Shown here piece after piece: positions 18,267 through 26,389 of a stretch of DNA of 64,000 bases (its first letter is position 1; the number at the start of each line of letters is the position of its first letter). Below the pieces are notes generated by a model, which saw nothing but the letters and a program-made list of their open reading frames with translations, did not search any database and was not told where the DNA came from. Location: positions 1-64,000 of the forward strand of contig JALHQW010000033.1 of the NCBI GenBank assembly GCA_022841745.1. The letters are read 5' to 3'. Origin of the DNA: Saprospiraceae bacterium. Lineage in GTDB: Bacteria > Bacteroidota > Bacteroidia > Chitinophagales > Saprospiraceae. The translations under genes and the position numbers were made by a program.

Positions 18267-18542
18267 ATGGCGGCTACTGCTGAAAATAAATTGCTTTCTT
18301 GGGATGAAATCAAAAAACGCCATCCTGACGAGTGGGTCGTTTTGGGCGAACCTACTTGGGATGGTATTACGCTTCTAAGCGGTATTGTGATTTCGCACCA
18401 TCCTGACAAGCGAGTCGCTAGCATCGAAGGTGGGGAACACCGGAAAGAATATAAAATGGTTACGCTCCGATTCACAGGTAAAGCTAAGCCTGTCCGCACA
18501 ATTGGTTACATGCGCACCATTAACCCTATTAAACCCTCATGA
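18267..18542 (+). CDS. Small conserved partner of retropepsin-like gene
   Basis: This 91-residue soluble protein (MAATAENKLLSWDEIKKRHP, then DEWVVLGEPTWDG and a basic end) has no signal peptide. It overlaps the next gene by four bases (ATGA at 18539-18542), so the two are coupled. I recall such a small protein preceding retropepsin-like genes in cyanobacteria and Bacteroidota, with no known function. It is divergent from the 23-haem gene with about 55 bases between starts, and the pair is oriented against the surrounding cytochrome block. Confidence 0.75.
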   Translation: MAATAENKLLSWDEIKKRHPDEWVVLGEPTWDGITLLSGIVISHHPDKRVASIEGGEHRKEYKMVTLRFTGKAKPVRTIGYMRTINPIKPS

Positions 18543-18922
18543 AAAATAAATATCCCTTCGAATTTCTCGATGAGGGTGGATTGATGGTTGTTAATGTTGA
18601 AATCAACAATGAAACCAGCTTTCGTTTTCTGCTCGACACAGGTGCCACTGATACATACATTGACAAAAACCTGCTTTACATTGAGCAAATCCAACTGAAA
18701 GACTCACTCGGTCAGGTGCAAGTCGAAACAGCCAACGGCTTGATATCAGTAGATGTATTTGAAATCCCCTCTCTCAACGTTTTGGGGTTGTCACTTTCAA
18801 ATTACCCAATCCAAGTGATTGATTTCATTGAACATGGAATGCTTAGCGACCACGCTGGAATTCTTGGAATGGACATTTTGGGTGTTAAAACCTCTGCATT
18901 CATTACAAAGAAGGCTATTTGA
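18539..18922 (+). CDS. Retropepsin-like aspartic protease
   Basis: The 127-residue protein has the single-lobe retropepsin pattern: a catalytic FLLDTGATDTYID (Asp33) and a later hydrophobic-hydrophobic-Gly element (AGILGMDILG) that supports the active site. Such enzymes act as homodimers. No signal peptide is seen, so it should be cytoplasmic. It is coupled to the 91-residue gene before it. Its substrate is unknown. The gene converges with the FAD/Fe-S oxidoreductase gene 22 bases downstream. Confidence 0.85.
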   Translation: MKNKYPFEFLDEGGLMVVNVEINNETSFRFLLDTGATDTYIDKNLLYIEQIQLKDSLGQVQVETANGLISVDVFEIPSLNVLGLSLSNYPIQVIDFIEHGMLSDHAGILGMDILGVKTSAFITKKAI

Positions 18923-18944
18923 CTTTCGAATGAGGCAGCTATAC

Positions 18945-20351
18945 CTAACGATGCTTCTTCATCGTAAACCCAAACCGCTTCGTAATTTGTATGCCCACTT
19001 TCTCCAAGAACTGCGTGGGCAGCTCACCGCCGGCAAATATGTAAACAAGGTCGTTCTCCACCGCCTGCCTGCCGCCGTTTTCCTCCAGCGCCAGTTCAAC
19101 GAGTTCGTTGTCAATATTGACCAAGTTCGATTTCAGCTTCAGGTCCACTTTGCCGTCTTGCATGGCTGACTCCAGCCGCTCCCGGTTCTTGGGCTTCACC
19201 CTTGCGAAGGCATCGCCACGGTAGCTGAGTATGACGGAGTTCTGCTGGGCCAACGAAACAGCCGCTTCGATGGCCGAGTCGCCGCCGCCCACCACGACCA
19301 CTTTCTTGCCGCTGATGTTCTCCGGTTCGAGCAAGCGGTAGGCCACTTTTTCGAGGCTCTCGCCCGGTACGCCGAGCTTGCGGGGGCTGCCCCGTCGGCC
19401 AATGGCCAATAGCACGGTCTTGGTCACAAACTCCTCGCCCCGGTTGGTGTGTACATAGAAAACATCGCCATCAATCTGGATGCCCTGCACCCTTGTATTT
19501 TGCTGGATGGATGGTGCGTCCCGCATCTGCTGGCTGCTCTTTATGCCCTCCACCTTCGTGTGCTCACGGATGCTGATACCGTTTTTCGACAGGGCATCGT
19601 TCCAGATGGCGAGCAGTTCCGCCTTGCTGGTATCGAACAGTTTTATCTTGCCATAAAGCGGCAAATCCACGGGCGAGGTCATCACAATCTTGGAGCGGGG
19701 GAAATTGGCGACCGTGCCGCCGAGCGAGTCCTGCTCCAAGGTCAGGAAGTTCAGTCCGTGCTTCTTGGCTGTTAGCGAAGCAGAAATGCCTGCAGGGCCA
19801 GCGCCGATGATGATGATATCGTAGGTGCTTGCCCCTGTGGGGCTGCCACCCCGTTTGTTGAGCGCCTTGGCAATGGCGTTCACGGCGGCCTCGCCCTGTT
19901 CTATGCTGTTTTTGATGAGGCCCATGCCGCCCAGTTCGCCAGCGATATAAACCCCTTGGATGTTCGATTCATATTCCGTGGAAACATGCGGCAGGTCAAC
20001 GCCCCGCTTCTCGGTGCCGATGACCAACGATATGGCCTCCACCGGACAGGCATGGAAGCAAGCACCGTGGCCCACGCATTCGGCGGCATTGACGAGGGTG
20101 GCCCGACCGTTTACGATGCCGATGATGTCTTTTTCTGGGCAAGCTTCCAGGCAGGCCCCGCTCTTGATGCAGGTGCCAAGGTCAATGACCGGGTGCAGCG
20201 ACACCGGCTCGAACACTCCTTCCTCTTTCGCCTTTTCAATTTTGGCGACCGTGGCCTGCGTGGTCTTCTTCTGTTTCCTCAAATAAAACCAGATGACCAC
20301 AAAGCACAGCAGGAAGATGCTCCCGTAAATGATGATTTGTTCTATCAACAT
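18945..20351 (-). CDS. Membrane-anchored FAD/NAD(P) oxidoreductase with Fe-S motifs
   Basis: The 468-residue protein has an N-terminal membrane segment (about 5-25), two ferredoxin-like motifs (CIKSGACLEACP and CVGHGACFHACP, about 60-115), a first nucleotide-binding fold (YDIIIIGAGPAGISASLTAK, about 175) and a second one (KVVVVGGGDSAIEAAVSL, about 340), as in thioredoxin-reductase-like flavoproteins. The usual second cysteine of each ferredoxin motif is replaced, by Ser in one and His in the other, so clusters may be of a different type or use other ligands. It likely moves electrons between NAD(P)H and a partner at the membrane. Its neighbour upstream is the cytochrome-b-like gene (75 bases) and downstream are the multihaem genes, which points to one electron-transfer chain. 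Confidence 0.88.
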   Translation of the reverse strand: MLIEQIIIYGSIFLLCFVVIWFYLRKQKKTTQATVAKIEKAKEEGVFEPVSLHPVIDLGTCIKSGACLEACPEKDIIGIVNGRATLVNAAECVGHGACFHACPVEAISLVIGTEKRGVDLPHVSTEYESNIQGVYIAGELGGMGLIKNSIEQGEAAVNAIAKALNKRGGSPTGASTYDIIIIGAGPAGISASLTAKKHGLNFLTLEQDSLGGTVANFPRSKIVMTSPVDLPLYGKIKLFDTSKAELLAIWNDALSKNGISIREHTKVEGIKSSQQMRDAPSIQQNTRVQGIQIDGDVFYVHTNRGEEFVTKTVLLAIGRRGSPRKLGVPGESLEKVAYRLLEPENISGKKVVVVGGGDSAIEAAVSLAQQNSVILSYRGDAFARVKPKNRERLESAMQDGKVDLKLKSNLVNIDNELVELALEENGGRQAVENDLVYIFAGGELPTQFLEKVGIQITKRFGFTMKKHR

Positions 20352-20363
20352 GGCTTGGTCGGT

Positions 20364-20432
20364 TTCGAATTGCGAGTTGCGAGAGGCCCCCTAGCTACTC
20401 GAAACTCGTAGCTCGGAACTCGTAGCTCAGAA
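20364..20432. repeat. Word-like repeat (AACTCGTAGCTC)
   Basis: Between the oxidoreductase and cytochrome b genes, and entering the 3' end of the latter, the sequence repeats forms of CGAAACTCGTAGCTC and GAATTGCGAGTTGCGAG. Confidence 0.5.
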
Positions 20433-21299
20433 CACCCACCTCGCCCCCATCATCAGGGTGACGACGACGTGGATGACCATGATTATCAACATGATAAGGG
20501 CAAACGGCAAATGCGCCACATGCCAGTACCTGAACAGTTTGCGCATCAGTTGCAGGCGCTCGATGCGGCGGTTGAGGGTGATTTCGTTCGAGACCAACCT
20601 GGCCACCTGCCGCACATCGGCTTTGGGCACTTCATTGGCAAACAATGCTTGCCGCACGTTGCGCAGCGTCTTTTTATCCTCAAAATATTGGTTCCACATC
20701 CTACCCAGCAACCCGCCACTCGTTGTGGATGCTTGTGCCTGTACACTTGCAGAGATTACCTGCACACTTTCCTCATTCAAGCGGTGGACGCTGTTGAGCA
20801 CCTCGCTCAAGTTGGCCTTCATGCTTTGTAGCTCCTGAAGGCTCAGTTCCCTTCCCTCAATCGTGCGGGGTATTTGCACATAGATGAAACGGCCAATGAT
20901 ACCGCTCGCCACCACTGCCACCATGCTCCAGAAGCTGACCGACACGATTCCGCCGAACTTGAACGCCGTGTGGAACAGTATCATCACCGGGCCAAGGCTG
21001 CAAAGGAAAATGTGGAACTCCAACCAGTATTTCAACCTGCCAAAACGAGTGGTCAACCAACGGAACCGCTTTTTGGCCTGGTACCCAAACACCCCTATCA
21101 GTATCAGTAAGGTGCCTACAATCCCCAGCCCATGCCCAAATACCCCGCTGGGCTTGAACCACGCATGGTCGGGGTGGTAGAACCGCTCTTCAATGGAGGT
21201 CATGTAATAAGGTATGCCCTTGACCAGCAAGAACAAAAAGGTGAGCAATACAATGCTCGCCAATGTACCGACGTAAATGCGATGAGCCAGTTGGGACAT
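20427..21299 (-). CDS. Cytochrome-b-like membrane protein
   Basis: The 290-residue protein has about five membrane segments. Histidines sit where haem b ligands would be expected: FGHGLGIVGT, LEFHIFLCSL, ILFHTAFKFGG, YWHVAHLPFA and MVIHVVV. Between the fourth and fifth segments lies a long soluble helical insert (about 155-250). The pattern fits the cytochrome b subunits that take electrons from quinol or pass them to periplasmic c-type cytochromes. It is the first gene of the minus-strand electron-transfer block and is directly followed by the FAD/Fe-S gene. The exact haem ligands cannot be fixed from sequence alone. Confidence 0.75.
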   Translation of the reverse strand: MSQLAHRIYVGTLASIVLLTFLFLLVKGIPYYMTSIEERFYHPDHAWFKPSGVFGHGLGIVGTLLILIGVFGYQAKKRFRWLTTRFGRLKYWLEFHIFLCSLGPVMILFHTAFKFGGIVSVSFWSMVAVVASGIIGRFIYVQIPRTIEGRELSLQELQSMKANLSEVLNSVHRLNEESVQVISASVQAQASTTSGGLLGRMWNQYFEDKKTLRNVRQALFANEVPKADVRQVARLVSNEITLNRRIERLQLMRKLFRYWHVAHLPFALIMLIIMVIHVVVTLMMGARWVF

Positions 21300-21445
21300 T
21301 AAGTGTTGCTGTTTTAGCCGTTGGCCAAAATTATGGAGCGTTCAGTTTATCTGGCCTAAATATATCCTTGTTTTGAATAGAAATAAAAATGATAACAGGC
21401 TGAACGGGGAGAAAGCATTTCTGAATTGGAATGGTCGCCTTTAAA

Positions 21446-21486
21446 ACAAAAAATCCCCAGCTCGACGATGCGAACCGGGGATTATC
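21446..21486 (-). terminator. Intrinsic terminator of rpsA
   Basis: AATCCCC (21452-21458) pairs with GGGGATT (21477-21483). On the minus strand it is followed by a T-rich run, 20-60 bases after the rpsA stop. Confidence 0.75.
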
Positions 21487-21507
21487 ATTTATGGAAATGG
21501 CGAAAGC

Positions 21508-23433
21508 TTATTCGGCTTTATCTTCGCCAATTTGCTCCTTCAGTTGGCTGAAAACATCCAGGTCGCCGAGCGTTGAGCGCTCAACGGTGGCCTGCTGCTT
21601 CTTCACGGTCTGGCGGACTTCCTCTACTTCCTTGTCCTTCTCCTTTTTCACCGTTTCGTCGGCCTCACGGCGTACGTCATCAAGGTAGCGGGTGTGGGAA
21701 ACGAGGAGTCGCTTGTCGTCACGGTTGAATTCGATGACCTTGAAAATCAGTACTTCTTCCAAACCAGCTGTGGAGTTGTCCTCTTTTTTCAGGTGCTTGA
21801 TGGGAGCGAATGCCTCCAAGCCGTGCGGCAATTGGACGATGGCGCCACGGTCGTCCCTGCGGACGATGGTACCTTCGTGGTAGGAACCAACTGGGAACAC
21901 GTTCTCGAAAGTGTCCCATGGGTTCTCTTCCGTTTGCTTGTGGCCGAGGGACAGCTTGCGGTTGTCCCTGTCCACTTCGAGTACGATGGCGTCAATCTCA
22001 GCGCCCACCTTCGTAAACTCGGACGGGTGCGAGTAGCGCTTCGTCCAAGAGAGGTCGGAGATGTGGATCATGCCGCCGATGCCGTCTTCCAGTTCCACGA
22101 ACACGCCGTACTGCGTGAGGTTCTTCACCTTCACCTTGTGGCGGCTGCCAACTGGGAAACGCTCGCTGAGGGCCTCCCATGGGTCGTTGGTCAGTTGCTT
22201 GATAGAAAGGGACATCTTGCGCTCGTCGCGGTCAATGGTGACGACCTTGGCCTCCAGTTCAGCGCCCATTTTGAAGTAATCCTTGGCGTTGATTTGTTGA
22301 TTGCCCCAAGATACCTCCGATACGTGGATGAGTCCTTCCACGCCTGGCATCACTTCGAGGAATGCACCGTAGTCTTCCACGTTCACAACCTTGCCTGTGA
22401 TGGTATCGCCTTCCTTGATATTGGCAGAAAGAACTTCCCATGGGTGCGGCTGCAATTGCTTGAGGCCGAGGGAAATGCGCTTCTTGTTCTCGTCGAAGTC
22501 GAGCACCACCACGTTGATTTTCTGGTTGAGGTGTAGCACCTCGCCCGGATGGTTGATGCGGCCCCAAGAGATGTCGGTGATGTAGAGCAGGCCGTCCACG
22601 CCGCCGAGGTCGAGGAACGCACCGAAGTCGGTGATGTTCTTGACGAGGCCTTCGAGTACCTGGCCTTTTTCGAGGCGGCCAATGATGGCGTCACGCTGCT
22701 CGGCGAGGTCGCTTTCGATAAGTGCCTTGTGCGAAACAACGGCGTTCTTGATGGTCTCGTTGATTTTGACAACTTTGAACTCCATCTGCTTGCCCACGAA
22801 TTGGTCGTAGTCAACGATAGGCTTGATGTCGATTTGCGAGCCAGGAAGGAAGGTCTCCAAACCGTTGCAGTCAACGATAAGGCCACCCTTGGTCTTGCTG
22901 ATGACCGTACCACGGATGATGGTTCCGTTCTCGAAAGAATCCTTCAAGGACTCCCATGCTTTCAGCAATTTGGCTTTGCGGCGGGAGAGCACAAGCTGGC
23001 CTTTTTCGTCTTCTTGGCGCTCCACATAGACCGCCACTTTGTCGCCCGGCTTGAGGTCGGGCATGTCCTTGAAATCACCGACGGACACGAGGCCGTCAGA
23101 TTTGAAGTTGAGGTCGAGTACCACATCACCGCTGGTGATAGAGGTAACGGTAGCCTCCACGATTTCATTTTCAAGGAGCGAACTGAGGGTTTCGTCGTAC
23201 CTTTCAGTGAAGCGCTGGCGCTCTTCTTTGGTGTAGGCAACGCCATGCTTGTTGGCAGCTTCCCAGTTGAAGTCGTCGAATGCTCCTGTATTGGCGAGCA
23301 GTTCCTCCATAGGCACTACTTCCGGTTCGAGTTCTTCTTCAATTGCTTTGTGGGCCGTATCAATGGCCACGTCATCGCCGAGCAGGTTGTCTGTCTCTTC
23401 GATTTCATCATTCGTCTTTTTTGCGTCTGGCAT
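21508..23433 (-). CDS. rpsA: 30S ribosomal protein S1
   Basis: S1 binds mRNA on the small ribosomal subunit and helps start translation. The 641-residue product has an acidic N-terminal leader (about 1-75) and then six S1 OB-fold repeats. The typical repeat cores are visible as GLVKNITDFGAFLDLGGVDG, GKVVNVEDYGAFLEVMPGVE and VKNLTQYGVFVELEDGIGGM, each with a following LIHVSEVSW- or MIHISDLSW-type strand. An acidic and lysine-rich tail follows (about 600-641). Length and order are normal for Bacteroidota. It has a long untranslated region upstream and its own terminator downstream. Confidence 0.97.
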   Translation of the reverse strand: MPDAKKTNDEIEETDNLLGDDVAIDTAHKAIEEELEPEVVPMEELLANTGAFDDFNWEAANKHGVAYTKEERQRFTERYDETLSSLLENEIVEATVTSITSGDVVLDLNFKSDGLVSVGDFKDMPDLKPGDKVAVYVERQEDEKGQLVLSRRKAKLLKAWESLKDSFENGTIIRGTVISKTKGGLIVDCNGLETFLPGSQIDIKPIVDYDQFVGKQMEFKVVKINETIKNAVVSHKALIESDLAEQRDAIIGRLEKGQVLEGLVKNITDFGAFLDLGGVDGLLYITDISWGRINHPGEVLHLNQKINVVVLDFDENKKRISLGLKQLQPHPWEVLSANIKEGDTITGKVVNVEDYGAFLEVMPGVEGLIHVSEVSWGNQQINAKDYFKMGAELEAKVVTIDRDERKMSLSIKQLTNDPWEALSERFPVGSRHKVKVKNLTQYGVFVELEDGIGGMIHISDLSWTKRYSHPSEFTKVGAEIDAIVLEVDRDNRKLSLGHKQTEENPWDTFENVFPVGSYHEGTIVRRDDRGAIVQLPHGLEAFAPIKHLKKEDNSTAGLEEVLIFKVIEFNRDDKRLLVSHTRYLDDVRREADETVKKEKDKEVEEVRQTVKKQQATVERSTLGDLDVFSQLKEQIGEDKAE

Positions 23434-23857
23434 TTTGACAAATGTTATTTAAATAGTTAACAGATAAGCGGAGTGCGTTTGAAAGACAGGATTCGGCCCA
23501 AGGCCGGGTTTACTGCATCGTTGGCGCAAGCCACCAGTGAACACTCGTTTTGATGAAGTCTTGTTTATAATGGAGAACCGAAAGCCGTGAAGGAGAGAAA
23601 TAAATTGACAATCAATGAGTTGCAACTAAATTTCCTTATTTCAACCAATTTTCTAATTTCACAAAAAACACCCTTCGTCAAAAGCGGCGCAAAGGTAAGC
23701 CATGAGCACCGGGAAACCAAGCAGAACGCAGGTTTTCTTTTGATTTCAACAATTTTGATGGAAGGTCAGCGGTAGTTCCTATTTTTACGAAGTGAACAAA
23801 AGCCAAACTTGTCCTTTGGGGAAGGATAAGGCGCTCTATTTGAAAACAAGTTTTAGC
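23434..23857. other. Intergenic region between rpsA and DUF4112 genes
   Basis: Over 420 bases between divergent starts hold no convincing gene; short open frames have poor start contexts. The rpsA-proximal part is probably its leader and promoter, but I could not fix a promoter with confidence. Confidence 0.4.
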
Positions 23858-24340
23858 ATGATAAATACACCCGTTGAAACAGCACCTAAGGAGTTCAAGT
23901 TCCTCAATGCTATGTCCGACCTGCTGGACAGCCGTTTCCGCATTCCTGGAACCAATATCCGTTTCGGCTTGGACTTCCTCGTGGGCCTTGTGCCCTATGC
24001 AGGCGACCTCGTCACCTTCGCTTTTTCGGGTGTGCTCGTGCTGGCGATGGTGCGCAATGGTGCCAGTGGGATGCTGGCATTGAAGATGCTGGGCAATGTG
24101 CTGCTCGACACCCTCGTGGGTAGCATCCCCATCCTCGGCGACCTATTCGACTTGGGCTTCAAAGCTAACCGCCGCAACTACAAACTGCTCCAGGAACATT
24201 ATCAGGAGGGCAAGCACGGCGGCAGTGCATGGCCTGTAGTAGTGGGCGTACTTTTTGTGTTACTTTTATTGAGTTTTCTCGTTATTTTCATCGTTGTAAA
24301 GAGTTTTAGCTGGATGATTCATTTTATCGAGCAATATTAA
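23858..24340 (+). CDS. DUF4112 domain membrane protein
   Basis: From the ATG at 23858 (MINTPVETAPKEFKFLNAMS) the product is 160 residues; an in-frame GTG at 23792 is less likely. The DUF4112 signature is clear: LLDSRFRIPGTNIRFGLDFL, then a membrane pair around GLVPYAGDLVTFAFSGVLVL and NVLLDTLVGSIPILGDLFDL, and the FKANRRNYKLL motif. A last membrane segment (about 130-150) lies near the end. The family is widespread, small and of unknown function. It stands alone in front of the OmpA-family gene. Confidence 0.88.
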   Translation: MINTPVETAPKEFKFLNAMSDLLDSRFRIPGTNIRFGLDFLVGLVPYAGDLVTFAFSGVLVLAMVRNGASGMLALKMLGNVLLDTLVGSIPILGDLFDLGFKANRRNYKLLQEHYQEGKHGGSAWPVVVGVLFVLLLLSFLVIFIVVKSFSWMIHFIEQY

Positions 24341-24423
24341 AAAACGGCCATCGAAAACTGCATGAAAGCGAACGGGCGTTAACCTAGCCATCCAACGCAC
24401 CGCTGCGAGATTTTAGGACCAAC

Positions 24424-25533
24424 ATGAAACTTAGCTACATCCTGCCGGTACTCCTTTTAGGTTGTCAATGGCTCACCGCCCAAACGGCGGCCAACGAGCA
24501 GGAGAACATCATTCCCAACCCCAGCTTCGAACTGTACTCTTCGCCGCCCATTGGCTGGTTCTACAAGGGCGAGCATTTCACCAATGTGATGAAATACTGG
24601 TCGTCGGCCAGCAATGCCAGCCCCGATGTGTTCGGCCCAAAAGTGCGGGTACCCTCGCATTGGGAAGAAAAGGGCTTTGGCAAACAGGTGCCCCGCACGG
24701 GCCTTTCAATGGTTGGCATCACCACCTATGGTTGTGCCCAAGGAAAGCCACATTGCAGAGAGTATATACAAATACAACTGAGCGAGCCACTCGTGCTTGG
24801 CCAAAGCTACACTGCGGAAATGTGGGTCACCCACCTCCCGAAAACGCTGCGCACCAACAACCTCGGCTTTTATTTTTCAAAGGAAAAAGTGGAAGAAATC
24901 ACTGACGGCGTGCTGAACCGCACACCCCAGGTCTTTGGTGAAGACATTGTGGACGGTAACAACCGCTGGCATAAGGTCGCTGGCAAGTTCATCGCCGAAA
25001 CAGAAGCAGAGTACCTCGTTATCGGCAATTTCTTCCCCGATAGCCTGACGCTCACCAAACCCGGCGATAGCGGTAGCCTACCTTTTGGCTACTACTATGT
25101 AGAGGATGTATTGGTGAAAAAAATACCGCCCATCCTGCCCATCCCCGTGCCTGACGACGACCTTTCCAATATCCCGCTCGTACCCGGCAAGGCCGTGCCG
25201 CTGCGCGACATCTACTTCGAGCACGACCGCTCGGAATTGATGCCCCGCTCCTTTGTGGAATTGAAAAAACTGTTGAAAATTATGCGGGAAAACCCGCAAC
25301 TGGCCATCGAAGTCTGTGGCCATACCGATAGCGTCGGTGACGACGAGCACAACCAAACACTTTCCGAGAAAAGGGCGAAAGCCGTCGCTGAATACCTTAC
25401 AAGCAACGGCATCCCCACCACCCGCACCCGCTTCAAAGGCTGCGGCAGCGCCCAACCCGTCGCCGACAATACCACCGCTCATGGGAGGCAGATGAATAGG
25501 CGGGTGGAGTTTCTTGTGCTGCAAACGGAGTGA
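24424..25533 (+). CDS. OmpA-family cell-envelope protein
   Basis: A signal peptide (MKLSYILPVLLLGCQWLTAQ) precedes a 220-residue domain of a carbohydrate-binding-like type common in Bacteroidota OmpA proteins (ENIIPNPSFELYSSPPIGWF). Residues about 255-369 are an OmpA C-terminal domain that binds peptidoglycan, seen as DIYFEHDRSELMPRSFVEL, VCGHTDSVGDDEHNQTLSEK and MNRRVEFLVL. The protein therefore probably links an outer-membrane or periplasmic ligand to the cell wall. The cysteine in LLLGC is not in a good lipobox. Repetitive DNA follows the stop. Confidence 0.88.
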   Translation: MKLSYILPVLLLGCQWLTAQTAANEQENIIPNPSFELYSSPPIGWFYKGEHFTNVMKYWSSASNASPDVFGPKVRVPSHWEEKGFGKQVPRTGLSMVGITTYGCAQGKPHCREYIQIQLSEPLVLGQSYTAEMWVTHLPKTLRTNNLGFYFSKEKVEEITDGVLNRTPQVFGEDIVDGNNRWHKVAGKFIAETEAEYLVIGNFFPDSLTLTKPGDSGSLPFGYYYVEDVLVKKIPPILPIPVPDDDLSNIPLVPGKAVPLRDIYFEHDRSELMPRSFVELKKLLKIMRENPQLAIEVCGHTDSVGDDEHNQTLSEKRAKAVAEYLTSNGIPTTRTRFKGCGSAQPVADNTTAHGRQMNRRVEFLVLQTE

Positions 25534-25544
25534 TTAAAGAAGTT

Positions 25545-25710
25545 CGGCAGTTCGACAGTTGGCAGTCAGTACCGAAGTTCGGCAGTTCGACAGTGGGCAG
25601 TTTGCAGTCAGTGTGCAGTGGATTAGTTATTTAGTCAATGAGCGGCTTCGGACTAAACGACTTGGAGACTGACTGCCCCCTGCCACCTGTTGAACTGCCA
25701 ACTTAGAATC
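25545..25710. repeat. CAGTTCGACAGT-rich repeat element, copy A
   Basis: After the OmpA gene the DNA repeats forms of AGTTCGGCAGTTCGACAGT, then a GATTAGT..TTTAGTCAATGAGCGGC stretch, then reverse-complement forms (GACTGCC, GTTGAACTGCC). The core 25584-25618 matches 29362-29396 at about 32 of 35 positions by eye, and the GATTAGT part also matches there. Confidence 0.65.
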
Positions 25711-25719
25711 CTACCTTTG
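25690..25719 (+). promoter_or_regulatory. Bacteroidota-type promoter of thioredoxin-fold gene
   Basis: TTG at 25690-25692, exactly 19 bases, then TACCTTTG at 25712-25719 fits the TTG-N19-TAnnTTTG pattern and lies about 40 bases upstream of the ATG at 25760. The -33 part falls in the repeat element. Confidence 0.6.
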
Positions 25720-25759
25720 CCCAACTTTTTACTTTAACCTTTTTACTTTTTCCTTTAAA

Positions 25760-26314
25760 ATGGCCTTCACCGAATCCAATATGTTGCCCCTCGGCACGGC
25801 AGCTCCTGACTTCAAGCTGCCCGATACCGTTTCTGGTAAAACGCTCTCCCTGCACGACATCGCTGGCGCAAATGCCACTGTCATCATCTTCAGTTGCAAC
25901 CATTGCCCCTATGTCATACACGTGAACCCTGAAATGGTACGGGTGGCAAAAGACTACCTGCCAAAGGGCGTGGGATTCGTGGCCATCAGCTCAAACGATG
26001 TGGAGCACTACCCTGCCGATGCCCCCGACAAGATGAAGGAACTGGCCGCCGAGGTCGGCTACCCATTCCCGTACCTGTACGATGAAACACAGGAAGTAGC
26101 CAAGGCTTATGATGCTGCTTGTACGCCCGATTTCTATGTTTTTGATGAAAAACTGCGGCTCGCTTACCGGGGTCGCCTCGACGACTCCCGACCTAAGAAT
26201 GACCTGCCGCTATCGGGCCGTGACCTTCGTGCCGCACTCGATGCAGTGTTGGCGGGTGAGGCACCCGTTGCGAAGCAATACCCAAGTGGGGGGTGCAATA
26301 TCAAGTGGAAGTGA
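25760..26314 (+). CDS. Thioredoxin-fold peroxiredoxin-like protein
   Basis: The 184-residue protein belongs to the AhpC/TSA and redoxin group. Visible features are the N-terminal LGTAAPDFKLPDTVSGKTLS, the active-site SCNHCPYV (Cys46 and Cys49), the cis-Pro region ACTPDFYVFD and the end GGCNIKWK. No signal peptide is seen, so it should act in the cytoplasm. The C-x-x-C arrangement suggests a thiol-disulfide or peroxide-reducing role; the substrate is not known. It is a single gene with its own promoter and is followed by AAATTAGG-type repeats. Confidence 0.88.
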   Translation: MAFTESNMLPLGTAAPDFKLPDTVSGKTLSLHDIAGANATVIIFSCNHCPYVIHVNPEMVRVAKDYLPKGVGFVAISSNDVEHYPADAPDKMKELAAEVGYPFPYLYDETQEVAKAYDAACTPDFYVFDEKLRLAYRGRLDDSRPKNDLPLSGRDLRAALDAVLAGEAPVAKQYPSGGCNIKWK

Positions 26315-26322
26315 TTGGATGT

Positions 26323-26389
26323 TTAGAAATTAGGAAATTAGGAAATTGTTGACGCTGTCATTTCAATTTCCCAATTTCAAATTTCCAAG
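26323..26389. repeat. Word-like repeat (AAATTAGG / CAATTTCC)
   Basis: GAAATTAGGAAATTAGGAAATT on one side and CAATTTCCCAATTTC on the other flank a short unique core. The right side forms the 3' end of the DUF5723 gene. Confidence 0.5.
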
